64,000 nucleotides of DNA from Hyphomicrobiales bacterium (GTDB taxonomy: Bacteria > Pseudomonadota > Alphaproteobacteria > Rhizobiales > Beijerinckiaceae): positions 62,001-126,000 of the forward strand of contig UBNE01000015.1 of NCBI GenBank assembly GCA_900466745.1, in the 5' to 3' direction. A program made the translations under genes and the position numbers. Of the stretch, positions 16,604 to 25,414 are shown piece by piece; the stretch's first letter is position 1, and each line of letters starts with the position of its first letter. The notes beneath the pieces are model-generated. The model was given only the letters and a program-made list of their open reading frames with translations, was not told the DNA's origin and did no database searches.

Positions 16604-17908
16604 TCAGGCGATCATCGCGGCCGGATCGCGCTGCGCCGGCTGAGGACGGCTGCGTTCGGCGATGAGCCGGCGGTAGAGTTCCAGATGCGTCTGCGCACAT
16701 TCACGATGGCTCAGCGGCCGCTTGATGCCGCCGCGCAGCCGGTCCCAGAGCCCGGGCTCGGTCAGGGCACGGGTCATGCAATCGACCAGGTCCTCCGGGC
16801 TGCCGGCACGGAAATGCAGGCCGTCGACCTCGTCGGTGATCTTCTCGGCCATGCCGCCGAGCTGGCTCGCCAGGATCGGGCGGCCGTGGAAGAACGCCTC
16901 CTGGATCACGATCGGCGAGTTCTCCCACCAGACCGAGGGCATCACCACCCAGTCGACCGAGCGCATCAGGTTCGGCATCTCGTGGTTCTGGAAGGGGCCG
17001 CAGAAGCGCACCCGGCGCCCGGCGCTCTCGACCAGCGCGGCGAACTTGTCCTGATAGGCCTGCGGCTGGCGTTCGAGATTGCCGCCATAGACCAAGAGGA
17101 TCGCATCATCGTCCCAGACCGAATCCGGGATGCGCGTCACCGCATCGATCAGCACGTCGGCGCCCTTATAGGGCGTGAGCTGGCCGAAATAGGCGAAGCG
17201 CGAGCGCCGCGTCTTGCCCTCCGGCAGCGGGCGCGGCGGGGCCGGAGCGGCGACGTCGATGCCGTTCTCGATCACCGAGAAGCGCTCCTCGGCGAGGCCC
17301 CAGTCGATATAGCGGTCGGCCAGGAAGCGGCTCGGCGAGACGAAGTGGTCGGCAAGCCCGAGCATGCCCTTGATGAAGGTCTCGCGCGCCAGGAAGCGCG
17401 CCGGCGCGATCTCGGGGAAGCAGGCGTTGCAGTCGGTCGGCGAGGCCCGGTAGCAGAGCTTGAAGGCGCCGGTCTTCACCATCTGCCCGTGATGGTGGCA
17501 GATCGAGAGATATTCGTGGAAGGTCACCACGATCAGCGCGTCCGGCAGCGCATCGCGCACCGCGAACAGGCATTCGAGCCCGAGCCCGATGAAATGGTGG
17601 AAATGCACCACATCGGGCTTGAGATCGTGCAGCACGCGCACGAAATCGCGCTCGATCTCCTCCGTCGCCCGGTTGGAGATCAGGAAGTGGTCGTAATCCT
17701 CGGCATAGTAGAGCAGCTCGCCGCCGCGCTGGCGCAGGCTCATCAGCGCCGTGCCGGCATGGCGCGGCGTCGGCGCGCCGACGCGGGCGAGATAGTGAGA
17801 ATCCACGCCTTCGCCGGCCTGCAACCCCTTGTGCAGGTTGTAGGACGCCACCTCCGCCCCGCCGAGCGAGAGCGAGGGATGGCCGTGCGATATCACGAGA
17901 ACCCGCAT
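16604..17908 (-). CDS. family 4 glycosyltransferase
   Basis: 434 residues, GT-B fold. The N-terminal domain starts VLVISHGHPSLSLGGAE, and the C-terminal domain carries the E-x7-E nucleotide-sugar motif in WWENSPIVIQEAFFHGRP (~340). A cluster of cysteines (ICHHHGQM, then C, then DCNACFPE, ~150-180) is shared with the paralogue at 20866-22113. Residues VVHFHHFIGLG near 105 are also shared. It transfers an unknown sugar retaining the anomeric configuration, in the cytoplasm. It starts 2 bases after the upstream gene stop. Confidence 0.9.
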   Translation of the reverse strand: MRVLVISHGHPSLSLGGAEVASYNLHKGLQAGEGVDSHYLARVGAPTPRHAGTALMSLRQRGGELLYYAEDYDHFLISNRATEEIERDFVRVLHDLKPDVVHFHHFIGLGLECLFAVRDALPDALIVVTFHEYLSICHHHGQMVKTGAFKLCYRASPTDCNACFPEIAPARFLARETFIKGMLGLADHFVSPSRFLADRYIDWGLAEERFSVIENGIDVAAPAPPRPLPEGKTRRSRFAYFGQLTPYKGADVLIDAVTRIPDSVWDDDAILLVYGGNLERQPQAYQDKFAALVESAGRRVRFCGPFQNHEMPNLMRSVDWVVMPSVWWENSPIVIQEAFFHGRPILASQLGGMAEKITDEVDGLHFRAGSPEDLVDCMTRALTEPGLWDRLRGGIKRPLSHRECAQTHLELYRRLIAERSRPQPAQRDPAAMIA

Positions 17909-17910
17909 CC

Positions 17911-20112
17911 TCAGCCTTTCATATTGGAGATGGCGAGCGCCCAGCGCCGGTCGAAGCTGGTCCGGTCGGCGAGCTGGGCGAGCGCGCCGGCATGCGGCGT
18001 CGCCGTCTCGCCGTCATCGACCGCATAGACCTCGACATCGGGCACCCAGAGCGAGGGCGAGCCCGCCATCCTGAGCTTGAGGCAGAGATCGAGCCCTTTC
18101 TCCGCCGTGGTGAAATAGTTGCGCGCGAAGCCGCCGACCTCGATGAAGGCGGCGCGCGACAAGACGCAGCATTCGCTGGCGCCAGCCGCGACCTCCATCG
18201 GGCCGAGATTGCCGACCGCATCGAGCGGATAGCCGACGAAGCGGTTGGCGATACGCCGGTTCGCGCCCTCGCCTTCCAGCCAGGCGCCGGCCCAGCGGAT
18301 CGAATCGTCCTCGAAGAGCAGCGTCGGGCTGGCGACGCATTGGCCGCCCCGCGCCCGGTAGGCCCGCTCCAGCCGGCCGAGCCAGCCCGGCATCCGGATC
18401 TGCGCGGCCCCTGAGAGCAGCGCGACCGTCTGGAAGCGGCAGGCGCGCACGCCGGCTTCCAGCGCGTCGCAGGCATCCTCGACGCCTTCCACGGCGACCA
18501 GGCGCACCGACAGCCCGTAGAAGCGCGCAAGCCGGCGCGCTTCCGCACCGACGCGGTCGAAACTCTCCGACGGGGCGGCGAGCACGATCGGCAGGGGCCG
18601 GGCTTCCGGGTCCATCGCGAGCAGGGCGAACAGCGCCGACAATTCCCGGTGGCGATGGTCGAGCCCGACCACGAGGCCGAGCGGCGCCTCGGGATCGAAA
18701 GGACCGACATCGAGGGTCTCGGCCGCGCGCGGCGGCGCGATCTCGGCCGCCTGCAATGCCGGCGCGATCTGGCGCTCGACCACGGCGTTGGCGGTCGAGG
18801 AGCGCGGATCGAGCAGGCCGAGCACGCGTTCCAGCGCGCTCCGCGCCGGGGCGCGATTGGGTTCGAGCGGCAGGAAGGCCGGGCCGCTCCCCTGCACCTC
18901 GAAGGTGAGATAGAGCGGCTGGCCCGCTTCGGGCACGAGCTTCGGGGCGAAGACGATGAAGCCGTGATTGTTGCGCCGCGAGGCGAGCGCCGGGCCGAAG
19001 CGCGGATCCTCCATGAAGGCCGCCGTCACATCGGCGCGCTGCACCCGCGTCCAGAGCCGGTCGACCGCGCAGGACCGGCTGCCGCTACACAGCGTGACGC
19101 CGCCGACCCGGCGCTCGGGATCGAACAGCCAGCCGATGATCAGCACGCCGGTACCCTCGATCACCGTCACCGAGTCGATGCCGGCGCGCACCGGCTCTTC
19201 CAGCAGGCAGACCGTGTCGCGCCCGTCGAAGCGCTGCGAGGCCCGCCTGAGCTTGTCTGCCGTCGCCTGAGGCGCGGTGCCGCGCTGCAACCCGTCGCGC
19301 AGATGGCCCGGCACGGTGATCGGCTCGAGCAGGACGTAGCGCTCATAGACCTCGAGCGCCCGCCAGCCGTCATTGCCGCGGAAATAGAGGCGCTCGATCT
19401 CGCCCGGACGCTGCACATGGCAGTCCTCCAGCAGGCCGAAGAAGCCGCGCGCCCCGTCGCCGAGATCGTCGCGCTCGAAAGTCCCGGTTTCGAGATGGGC
19501 CGGCGACAGGCCGCCATGCGAGATCAGGAGCTTGACCCGCCCCGCGGCGAAATGGGAGGTCCAGCCCTGCAGGAAGATACCCTCGCCCGGCCCCGTCGTT
19601 TCGCCGAGCGCCCCCATCACCTCGACGAAGCCGCCGGGCCGCGCGACGGTCTGCAACAGCATCGCCACCGCCCGCAGGCGGCGCGGATTGGGCGCGCCGG
19701 TCAGCAGCACTTCGAGCAGCCCGTCGACCACGCTCGGAAAGGCCTGGCCGGCATCGTCGGCGAGATCGGAGAGGAAGGCCTGCAACGGCTGCGGCTTCGC
19801 CGCCAGGATCAGGCGCAACGGCCGGCCCGGCCGGCCGATCAGCAACGCGCCGCTACCGCTCGCATCGACGCTGGGCGCCGGCGCCAGGCAGAGGAAGCCT
19901 GTGGCCAAAGACGTCTCGGCCCCGGGCCGGCGCCAGCTCAGCACCATGGTCTGCGCCCGATTGCGCGGATTGCCGTCGACCGCGACCGGCACCTTGGCCG
20001 GAATGGCATCGCAGGCGCTGCGGACGAGGATGGCGTTCTCGCCGAGCGGCGTCCAGGCCACGGTCGGCGCCGGGGCGACGGCCGTCCTCTCGGGAACGAT
20101 GACCTCGCTCAT
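17911..20112 (-). CDS. large glycosyltransferase-like protein, degenerate GT2 C-terminal domain
   Basis: 733 residues. The first 320 residues are unassigned; about 325-400 contains a GW-x-x-D module (LIIGWLFDPERRVGG) also seen in two neighbours. The last 240 residues align with family 2 glycosyltransferases (PGWLGRLERAY, GLDLCLKLRMAG), but the usual VVIPVYN opening and the DxD metal site are not visible: where the homologue at 22970 has LVNSDV, this one has LLSGAA. It may be inactive, a scaffold or a regulatory partner. It starts 4 bases after the coiled-coil gene stop. Confidence 0.75.
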   Translation of the reverse strand: MSEVIVPERTAVAPAPTVAWTPLGENAILVRSACDAIPAKVPVAVDGNPRNRAQTMVLSWRRPGAETSLATGFLCLAPAPSVDASGSGALLIGRPGRPLRLILAAKPQPLQAFLSDLADDAGQAFPSVVDGLLEVLLTGAPNPRRLRAVAMLLQTVARPGGFVEVMGALGETTGPGEGIFLQGWTSHFAAGRVKLLISHGGLSPAHLETGTFERDDLGDGARGFFGLLEDCHVQRPGEIERLYFRGNDGWRALEVYERYVLLEPITVPGHLRDGLQRGTAPQATADKLRRASQRFDGRDTVCLLEEPVRAGIDSVTVIEGTGVLIIGWLFDPERRVGGVTLCSGSRSCAVDRLWTRVQRADVTAAFMEDPRFGPALASRRNNHGFIVFAPKLVPEAGQPLYLTFEVQGSGPAFLPLEPNRAPARSALERVLGLLDPRSSTANAVVERQIAPALQAAEIAPPRAAETLDVGPFDPEAPLGLVVGLDHRHRELSALFALLAMDPEARPLPIVLAAPSESFDRVGAEARRLARFYGLSVRLVAVEGVEDACDALEAGVRACRFQTVALLSGAAQIRMPGWLGRLERAYRARGGQCVASPTLLFEDDSIRWAGAWLEGEGANRRIANRFVGYPLDAVGNLGPMEVAAGASECCVLSRAAFIEVGGFARNYFTTAEKGLDLCLKLRMAGSPSLWVPDVEVYAVDDGETATPHAGALAQLADRTSFDRRWALAISNMKG

Positions 20113-20116
20113 CGCC

Positions 20117-20869
20117 TCAGCCTCCCCACAGCGTCACGGCCAGCGTGACGAAGGACATCGCGGCGGCGAGCGCCGACAGGAAGCCGAGGATGACCGTGAC
20201 CTGCCGCAGCGGCGCCCGCGCCTCCTTGCGGATCGCTTGCAGGCGCTCGTCGAAGCCGCGCAGCGTGCCGTCGAAGCGGAGCTGGAACACGTCCAGCTCG
20301 GCGATGCGGCGCATGATCTCGCTCTGGCTCTCGGCCTCGGCCTTGGTCGCCTCGGCCAGCGCATGGTTCTCCTCGAGCCGCGCCGCGATGCGGTCGAGCT
20401 TCTCGTTGAGCTCCTTCTGGGCGAGCTGGCCGCGCCGGTTGAGCGCGATCAGCACCTCGACCTTGTCGAAGAAGCGCGCCAGCGGCACGGCGATCGCGGC
20501 CTCGGCCGCGAGCTCGTCCGGAGCCGGCAGGCGCAATTCCAGCTCCGCCCCGGTCTCGGGCGAGACGCCGACGACCCTGAGGCGGTTGCGGGCCGCGACC
20601 AGCGCCTCGTCGAGTTCCATCGAGAAGGCATGCTTGCCGTCGCCGATGCCGTTGCGGCGCAGATCGATGCGGCTTTGATCGGCCGCGGTCTCAGCCGCAA
20701 GCCTGCCGTCGCAATAGAGCCTGACCGTGACGGCCTGGTCGGGGCGGGCTTCGTCCCAGATCCAGCCATGCAGGCGATTGCCGTCGAGGGCGTCGATCCG
20801 GCCGTTCAGCCGTGCCGGATTGACGTTCGGAAGGCGGGCTTCGTTGTCCTGATATTCAGCAGTGGTCAT
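20117..20869 (-). CDS. GW-x-x-D module plus coiled coil and C-terminal membrane anchor
   Basis: 250 residues. Residues 20-110 are a beta-rich module (NGRIDALDGNRLHGWIWDE, RIDLRRNGIGDGKHAFS) that usually sits at the N terminus of glycosyltransferases. Residues 135-210 are charged and heptad-like (QKELNEKLDRIAARLEEN), predicted coiled coil. The last 25 residues are one membrane helix (ILGFLSALAAAMSFVTLAV). Here the module has no catalytic partner, so it may tether other enzymes to the inner membrane. The ATG at 20869 overlaps the upstream stop as ATGA, with GGAGG before it. Confidence 0.72.
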   Translation of the reverse strand: MTTAEYQDNEARLPNVNPARLNGRIDALDGNRLHGWIWDEARPDQAVTVRLYCDGRLAAETAADQSRIDLRRNGIGDGKHAFSMELDEALVAARNRLRVVGVSPETGAELELRLPAPDELAAEAAIAVPLARFFDKVEVLIALNRRGQLAQKELNEKLDRIAARLEENHALAEATKAEAESQSEIMRRIAELDVFQLRFDGTLRGFDERLQAIRKEARAPLRQVTVILGFLSALAAAMSFVTLAVTLWGG

Positions 20870-22113
20870 GCGGCCTCCGCGAGCTTGAGGCTGTCGAAGA
20901 GGGCGAGGTGGCGGCCGGCGCATTCAGCGAGCGAAGGCTGCTCGGCAATGCCGTGGACGAGGCGCTGCCAGAGCCCGGCCTCCTCCATCGCCCGGCGCAG
21001 GGTGCGGGCGAGCGCAGCCGGGTCGCCCGGCCGGACATGCAGCCCGTCGATCCCGTCGCGCACCATCTCGGCCATGCCGCCGATGGCGCTGACGATCGGC
21101 GGACGGCGATGCTGGAAGGCTTCCTGGATGACGAGCGGGGCGTTCTCCCACCAGATCGAGGGCATCACCACCCAGTCGATCTCGGCCATCAGCGCCGGGA
21201 CTTCGTCGCGGGCGTAAGGCCCGCAAGGACTGACGACCCCCGCAGTATCGGCGAGCGCGGCATCGAGCGCGCTGGTGAAGGCCTCGCTCTGGAACGGCGC
21301 GCCGCCATGGATGCGCAGGCTGAAGCCTTCCTCTCCGGACGCTTGCAGGATCCTGGCCGCCTGCAGCAGCGGCAGCACGCCCTTCCAGGGGTTGAGATTG
21401 CCGAAATAGCCGAAGCTGGCGCGCCGGCCCGTGGCCGGGCGGTGCGGTGCGGCCTCCTGGGCCGGGCGGGCATTGGCGATGACCTCGACCCGCTCCGCCG
21501 GCAGGCCCCAATCGACATAGCGCTGGCGCAGGAAACGGCTCGGCGCGACGAAGCGGTCGACGGCGGCGAGATGCGTCTTGATGAAGCGCTCGCGCAGCAG
21601 GAAGCGGTCGGAGCCGATCTCGGGGAAGCAGCCATGGCAGGCGGCGGGCGAGGAGCCCATGCAGCGCTGCCGGTCGCCCGGCCGCACCATCAGCCCATCA
21701 TGGTGGCAGATCGGGTAATAGTCGTGCAGCGTCATCACGATCGCCGCCTGCGGCAGCAGCCGGCGCGCCAGCGTCAGGAACTCCGCGCCGATCAGCACCA
21801 GGTGATGAACGTGGATCACCTCCGGCCGGAACTCCTCCAGCAGCGAGCCGAGGTCCTGCAGCGTGCCGTAATGATCGATCTGGCTCATGTGGAAGCGGTC
21901 GTAATGCGCGCTCCAGAGCAGCACGTCGTCGCCGACGGATTGCAGCGCCGTGCCGGGATGCGGCTCGCGATGCATCGCGTTGGTCGCGCCGAGGAACAGC
22001 ACCTCGCAACCCTGCTCGCGATAGGCCCCCGCGAGATCATGGGCGAAGATCTCGGTGCCGCCCGGATGCAGCGCGGGATGATTGTGCGCGACGACGAGGA
22101 TGCGGCGGCTCAT
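20866..22113 (-). CDS. family 4 glycosyltransferase
   Basis: 415 residues from the ATG at 22113, which fits ILVVAHNHPALHPGGTE, the start of GT-B enzymes, and has GGGAGG 6 bases before it. The C-terminal E-x7-E motif is in WWENAPLVIQEAFQHRRP. It shares with the 16604 paralogue the HVHHLVLIG block and the Cys cluster (ICHHDGLM, C, ACHGCFPEIG). The stop and start overlaps at both ends (ATGA) show tight coupling. The donor and acceptor sugars are unknown. Confidence 0.9.
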   Translation of the reverse strand: MSRRILVVAHNHPALHPGGTEIFAHDLAGAYREQGCEVLFLGATNAMHREPHPGTALQSVGDDVLLWSAHYDRFHMSQIDHYGTLQDLGSLLEEFRPEVIHVHHLVLIGAEFLTLARRLLPQAAIVMTLHDYYPICHHDGLMVRPGDRQRCMGSSPAACHGCFPEIGSDRFLLRERFIKTHLAAVDRFVAPSRFLRQRYVDWGLPAERVEVIANARPAQEAAPHRPATGRRASFGYFGNLNPWKGVLPLLQAARILQASGEEGFSLRIHGGAPFQSEAFTSALDAALADTAGVVSPCGPYARDEVPALMAEIDWVVMPSIWWENAPLVIQEAFQHRRPPIVSAIGGMAEMVRDGIDGLHVRPGDPAALARTLRRAMEEAGLWQRLVHGIAEQPSLAECAGRHLALFDSLKLAEAA

Positions 22114-22973
22114 GCCCTGCCTCCCGGTTCCTTGCCTCCCGGTTCCTTGCCTCCCGGCTTCGTCGCGATCAGCAGGTCCTGGTAATGCGCCGCGCTGATG
22201 CCGCGCCAATGCCCCGGCCGCAGCGCCTCGACGGCGAGCCCGGCCTGCATCGCCTGTTCCACCAGGAAGCGGCTGTCGATCCCGGCGGCGGCGAGCGGCG
22301 CCTCGTCGATGGCGTACCAGCCCGGTCCGTCCTGCCAGCGCTTGAAGGAGAGGCGCTCCTGGCCGGTCTCCGCGCCGTCGATGGCGAAGGCGGTGAGGAA
22401 GAGGCGCCCGCCCGGCGCCAGAAGCCGCGAAGACTCCTGCAGATAGACCACCAGCTCCTCGGGTGGCAGATGCGTCGCGACCGAGGTCATCGTCACGAAA
22501 TCGAAGCTGCCATTGCCGAAGCCGAAGCGAACCTCGATGCCCGGCAGGGAGCCCTGCGGATTGTAGAGCGGATGGGCGATGTCGAGCCGCTGGAAGCGGA
22601 AGCGCGGATAGGCCGGCGTGATCGTCTGGGCGCACCAGAGGATGCCCTCCGTCACGGGATCGACGCCGTCATAGCTGCCGCGCTCGGGGTCGAGATACTG
22701 CGTCAGCGGCACCGCCATGCGGCCAATGCCGCAGCCGATGTCGAAGACGCGCTCATGCGGCTTCAGCCGGCCGATCCGGACGAAATGGCCGAGGAACTCG
22801 GCGCCGATCGCGCGATAATCGCCGTCGCCGACGAAGATCGAATCCGGCGGCGGATGCGGCATGAAGCGGTTGCTCTGCAGCGAGGCCAGCAGCCAGTCGA
22901 GCTCGGGCCCGGCGGATATCTCCGCCGGAGCCGGCTCAGCCGCGATCTCTCTCAAGGCCGTCATTGCCGTCAT
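22110..22973 (-). CDS. class I SAM-dependent methyltransferase
   Basis: 287 residues. Motif I is clear (VFDIGCGIGRMAVPL, near residue 67) with later DIAHPLYNP and LLAPGGRLFLTAF, the post-I and motif III regions. Genes like this in glycan clusters methylate sugars or end-cap chains, which is inferred here. The C terminus (GGKEP repeats, then GGRA) is encoded by a 15-base tandem repeat that also carries the Shine-Dalgarno of the next gene. The first ATG (22973) overlaps the upstream stop; an alternative ATG is at 22964. Confidence 0.87.
   Translation of the reverse strand: MTAMTALREIAAEPAPAEISAGPELDWLLASLQSNRFMPHPPPDSIFVGDGDYRAIGAEFLGHFVRIGRLKPHERVFDIGCGIGRMAVPLTQYLDPERGSYDGVDPVTEGILWCAQTITPAYPRFRFQRLDIAHPLYNPQGSLPGIEVRFGFGNGSFDFVTMTSVATHLPPEELVVYLQESSRLLAPGGRLFLTAFAIDGAETGQERLSFKRWQDGPGWYAIDEAPLAAAGIDSRFLVEQAMQAGLAVEALRPGHWRGISAAHYQDLLIATKPGGKEPGGKEPGGRA
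22120..22164. repeat. 15-bp tandem repeat, three units
   Basis: Two exact units of CCTCCCGGTTCCTTG (22120-22134, 22135-22149) and a third diverged unit (22150-22164). On the minus strand each exact unit contains GGGAGG and AAGGA, and the last GGGAGG is the ribosome-binding site of the glycosyltransferase starting at 22113. Translated, each unit adds GGKEP to the methyltransferase. Confidence 0.85.
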
Positions 22974-25261
22974 GCCGCGGTCGCTCTCCTGAAGGTGAAG
23001 CGGGGAACGAGGTCGGGTGCGCTCGGCACCGGCTCGGGCAGAGCGGGCTCCGCCGCCGAGCTTTCGAAGGCCAGCATCAGCGCCTCGATCTGCGCATCCC
23101 AGCGCCGCGTCTGCAGCCAGGCATTGTGCTGGGAGGCGGCGCCGCGCGTGTAGTCGGCGCTGCGCGAGATCGATTGCCGTTCGAGATGATAGAGCGCGAC
23201 GCTCGGCGCATAGACGATGCCGAAGCCGGCGCGCCGCACCTTGAGGCACAGGTCGCTGTCCTCGTAATCGCCGATCACATAGCTCTCGTCGAAGCCGCCA
23301 AGCTCGTCGAAGAGCTCGCGCGGCATGACGATGCAGGCGCCGGTGACGCCGGGCACGGGCCGCTCGACATTGGCCGGCCCGTAGCTCCCGGGCATGCCCT
23401 TGAAGTAGTGATGGTTGAGCCAGATGCCCTTGCTGTCGCGCTTGAAGAACAGCCCGGCATGCTGCAGCGAGCCGTCGTCATAGAGCAGCTTCGGCCCGAC
23501 GGCGCCGACGCGCCTTTGCCGGTCGAGCTTGCCGATCAGCGCCGGCAGCCAGCCATTGCCGGCGGGGATGACGTCGGAATTGACCAGCGCCAGCGCCTCG
23601 CCGCGCGCCCTGAGCGCGCCGGCGTTGCACGCGGCCGAGAAGCCGCCATTGCGCCCCATCGCCACGAGCTGCATCGGCAGCCCATAGGCGAGATGCAAGC
23701 CCCCGAGGAGATGCGCCACCTCGGCCTCGTGCTCCGGCGAATCGAGCACATAGATCAGCTCGGCATTCTCGACGAACCAAGGATCGCCGGCGAAGGCCGC
23801 GACCTGCACGCGCAGGAAGTCGTAGACGCGGTAGAGCGGGATGACGACGGAGGCCTTCGGCCGGGCCGCGATCGGCCCGAAGCGCTTGACCGTCGGCTCC
23901 GGCCGGGTCTCGCCGAGCTCGTCCTGGCAGGCAGCGAGGATCGGCGCCAGCGTCTCCTCCAGCATCGCGGCGGTGAGATATTGCGGCGGGATCGCCGACA
24001 GCGCCCGAGCGCGGATCGTGGCCGGGTCGGCCGGCTGGACCGGCGGGCGCAGCGTCAGCGTCGTGCCGGACCGCAGCTTGATCTCGCAGCGCGGCTGCAG
24101 CACCGGCGCGCCGGCGGCATAGTCCGAGGCGAAAGCGGCGAAGCCCGTCGCGGCGCGCGTCTCGCCTTCCTCGCCCGTTGGCAGTCTGACCGGGAAGCGC
24201 TGGAGCCGCGACAGCATGGCGATCGGCTCGCCCGCCCCGCGATGCAGCAGCACCTCTTCCAGAAGCTCGTCGGGATCGCGCAGCCAGCCGCCGATCAGCA
24301 GGCCCGCGCCGTTGCAGACCGCGAGATCGAGCTCGGCGGCGGGGAGATCGTCGTTGCGGCGGACATGCTGAACCGCCAGCGGCACGCGCCGCTGCATCTC
24401 GACAGCGAGCAGGCGGCCCTGTTCGGACAAGCCCGCGAGCTGCTCGACGACCCAGTTGCGCAGGCCGTCGCGGCTCGCGGCCTTGCCGGCCCACCAGCGG
24501 CCGAGCGACGGCGCCGCCTGCCGCCCCGGCAGGGACCGGACCACGAGCGAACGCTCGCTCTGCAGGATCAGCAGCCCGCCGCCGCGCACGGGCGGCTCTT
24601 CCATCACGAGGTGAAGCTCGCGCTTGCCCGTCCTGTCGGCGATGCCGACGCGCGACGGGAGGTCGAGGCGCACGAGGCCGGCGCCATCGAGACGGGAGAC
24701 CGTCTGAAGGCCCGTGAAATCGCCGGGCACGATGGCCTCGCACAGCCACTGCCCTTCGACCAGCACCGCGCTGGGCTGCATCGCCACGGGCTTCGGAAAC
24801 AGCAGCAGCAGGAACTGGCGCAGGAAGGACAGGTAGTTCGGCGCCGTCGAGAGGCCGAACAGGGGCGGCCAGGCCCGCAGCAGCGCGTTGGCCAGGACAA
24901 GCCGCGCCTGCGGCGCGAGGTCCTTCAGGATCTCCTTGGGATCGGCGAGGCCGTGGACGAGCGCCGGATCGAAGGCCGCGGTCACCTCGCCCTGCGGCCC
25001 ATGACCGGACAGGGTCGCGGCGATGTTGCCCTGCCCCGCGGCCCGGAACGCCACCGCAAGGCGTTCCCGCCCGTCGCGCAGGCCCAGCGAGATCGAGGCG
25101 GCGGCGAGGCGGCGGCCGCCGCCCGTCAACGCGATCGAGGGCTTCCCGAAAGGCGAGGCTTCGAGCGTCCAGCACAGCAGGAAGACCGATCCGCCGAGAC
25201 GGTGCAGTTCGAGCTGGGTCGGAGCGGCCACGGCCGCGGCGACGGGCGCGAGTGAAAGCAT
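22970..25261 (-). CDS. large family 2 glycosyltransferase
   Basis: 763 residues. The C-terminal ~270 residues are a GT-A domain: SVVIPLYRVYDFLRV near 492, LVNSDVIPAGNGWLP as the metal-site region (N-S-D rather than D-x-D), GACIVMPRELFDELGGFDE, and the ED in DYEDSDLCLKV. The first 300 residues are unassigned, and a GGWLRDPDEL module near 335 is shared with two neighbours. It acts in the cytoplasm on an activated sugar. It is the first glycan gene after the RTX gene, 153 bases downstream, separated by a nested hairpin. Confidence 0.85.
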   Translation of the reverse strand: MLSLAPVAAAVAAPTQLELHRLGGSVFLLCWTLEASPFGKPSIALTGGGRRLAAASISLGLRDGRERLAVAFRAAGQGNIAATLSGHGPQGEVTAAFDPALVHGLADPKEILKDLAPQARLVLANALLRAWPPLFGLSTAPNYLSFLRQFLLLLFPKPVAMQPSAVLVEGQWLCEAIVPGDFTGLQTVSRLDGAGLVRLDLPSRVGIADRTGKRELHLVMEEPPVRGGGLLILQSERSLVVRSLPGRQAAPSLGRWWAGKAASRDGLRNWVVEQLAGLSEQGRLLAVEMQRRVPLAVQHVRRNDDLPAAELDLAVCNGAGLLIGGWLRDPDELLEEVLLHRGAGEPIAMLSRLQRFPVRLPTGEEGETRAATGFAAFASDYAAGAPVLQPRCEIKLRSGTTLTLRPPVQPADPATIRARALSAIPPQYLTAAMLEETLAPILAACQDELGETRPEPTVKRFGPIAARPKASVVIPLYRVYDFLRVQVAAFAGDPWFVENAELIYVLDSPEHEAEVAHLLGGLHLAYGLPMQLVAMGRNGGFSAACNAGALRARGEALALVNSDVIPAGNGWLPALIGKLDRQRRVGAVGPKLLYDDGSLQHAGLFFKRDSKGIWLNHHYFKGMPGSYGPANVERPVPGVTGACIVMPRELFDELGGFDESYVIGDYEDSDLCLKVRRAGFGIVYAPSVALYHLERQSISRSADYTRGAASQHNAWLQTRRWDAQIEALMLAFESSAAEPALPEPVPSAPDLVPRFTFRRATAA

Positions 25262-25288
25262 GAAGACGTTCCTGCGGCACGGAAGGGG

Positions 25289-25344
25289 CCCGGAGCGCCG
25301 GCGGGAGATGGAGATCCATCTCGCGGAGAAGCCGGCGCTCCGGG
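25289..25344. terminator. nested hairpin between RTX and glycosyltransferase genes
   Basis: Outer arms CCCGGAGCGCCGGC (25289-25302) and GCCGGCGCTCCGGG (25331-25344) pair perfectly over 14 bp. Inside, GAGATGG (25305-25311) pairs with CCATCTC (25316-25322). There is no T-run on either side, so full rho-independent termination is doubtful; it may attenuate transcription or protect and define mRNA ends between the highly expressed RTX message and the glycan operon. Confidence 0.65.
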
Positions 25345-25414
25345 ACGTCGTCGGGACGCGCCTGCCGCCGTCCGGCCAGGAGCCGCGGCCGGGCGGCGAG
25401 TCGCGTCAGGCCGA

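Noticed and set aside
11454-20148. Several long plus-strand open frames across the glycan cluster
   Set aside because: All lie antisense to recognisable minus-strand enzymes, contain Arg/Asp/His-rich shadow sequence, and have no family motifs or ribosome-binding sites.
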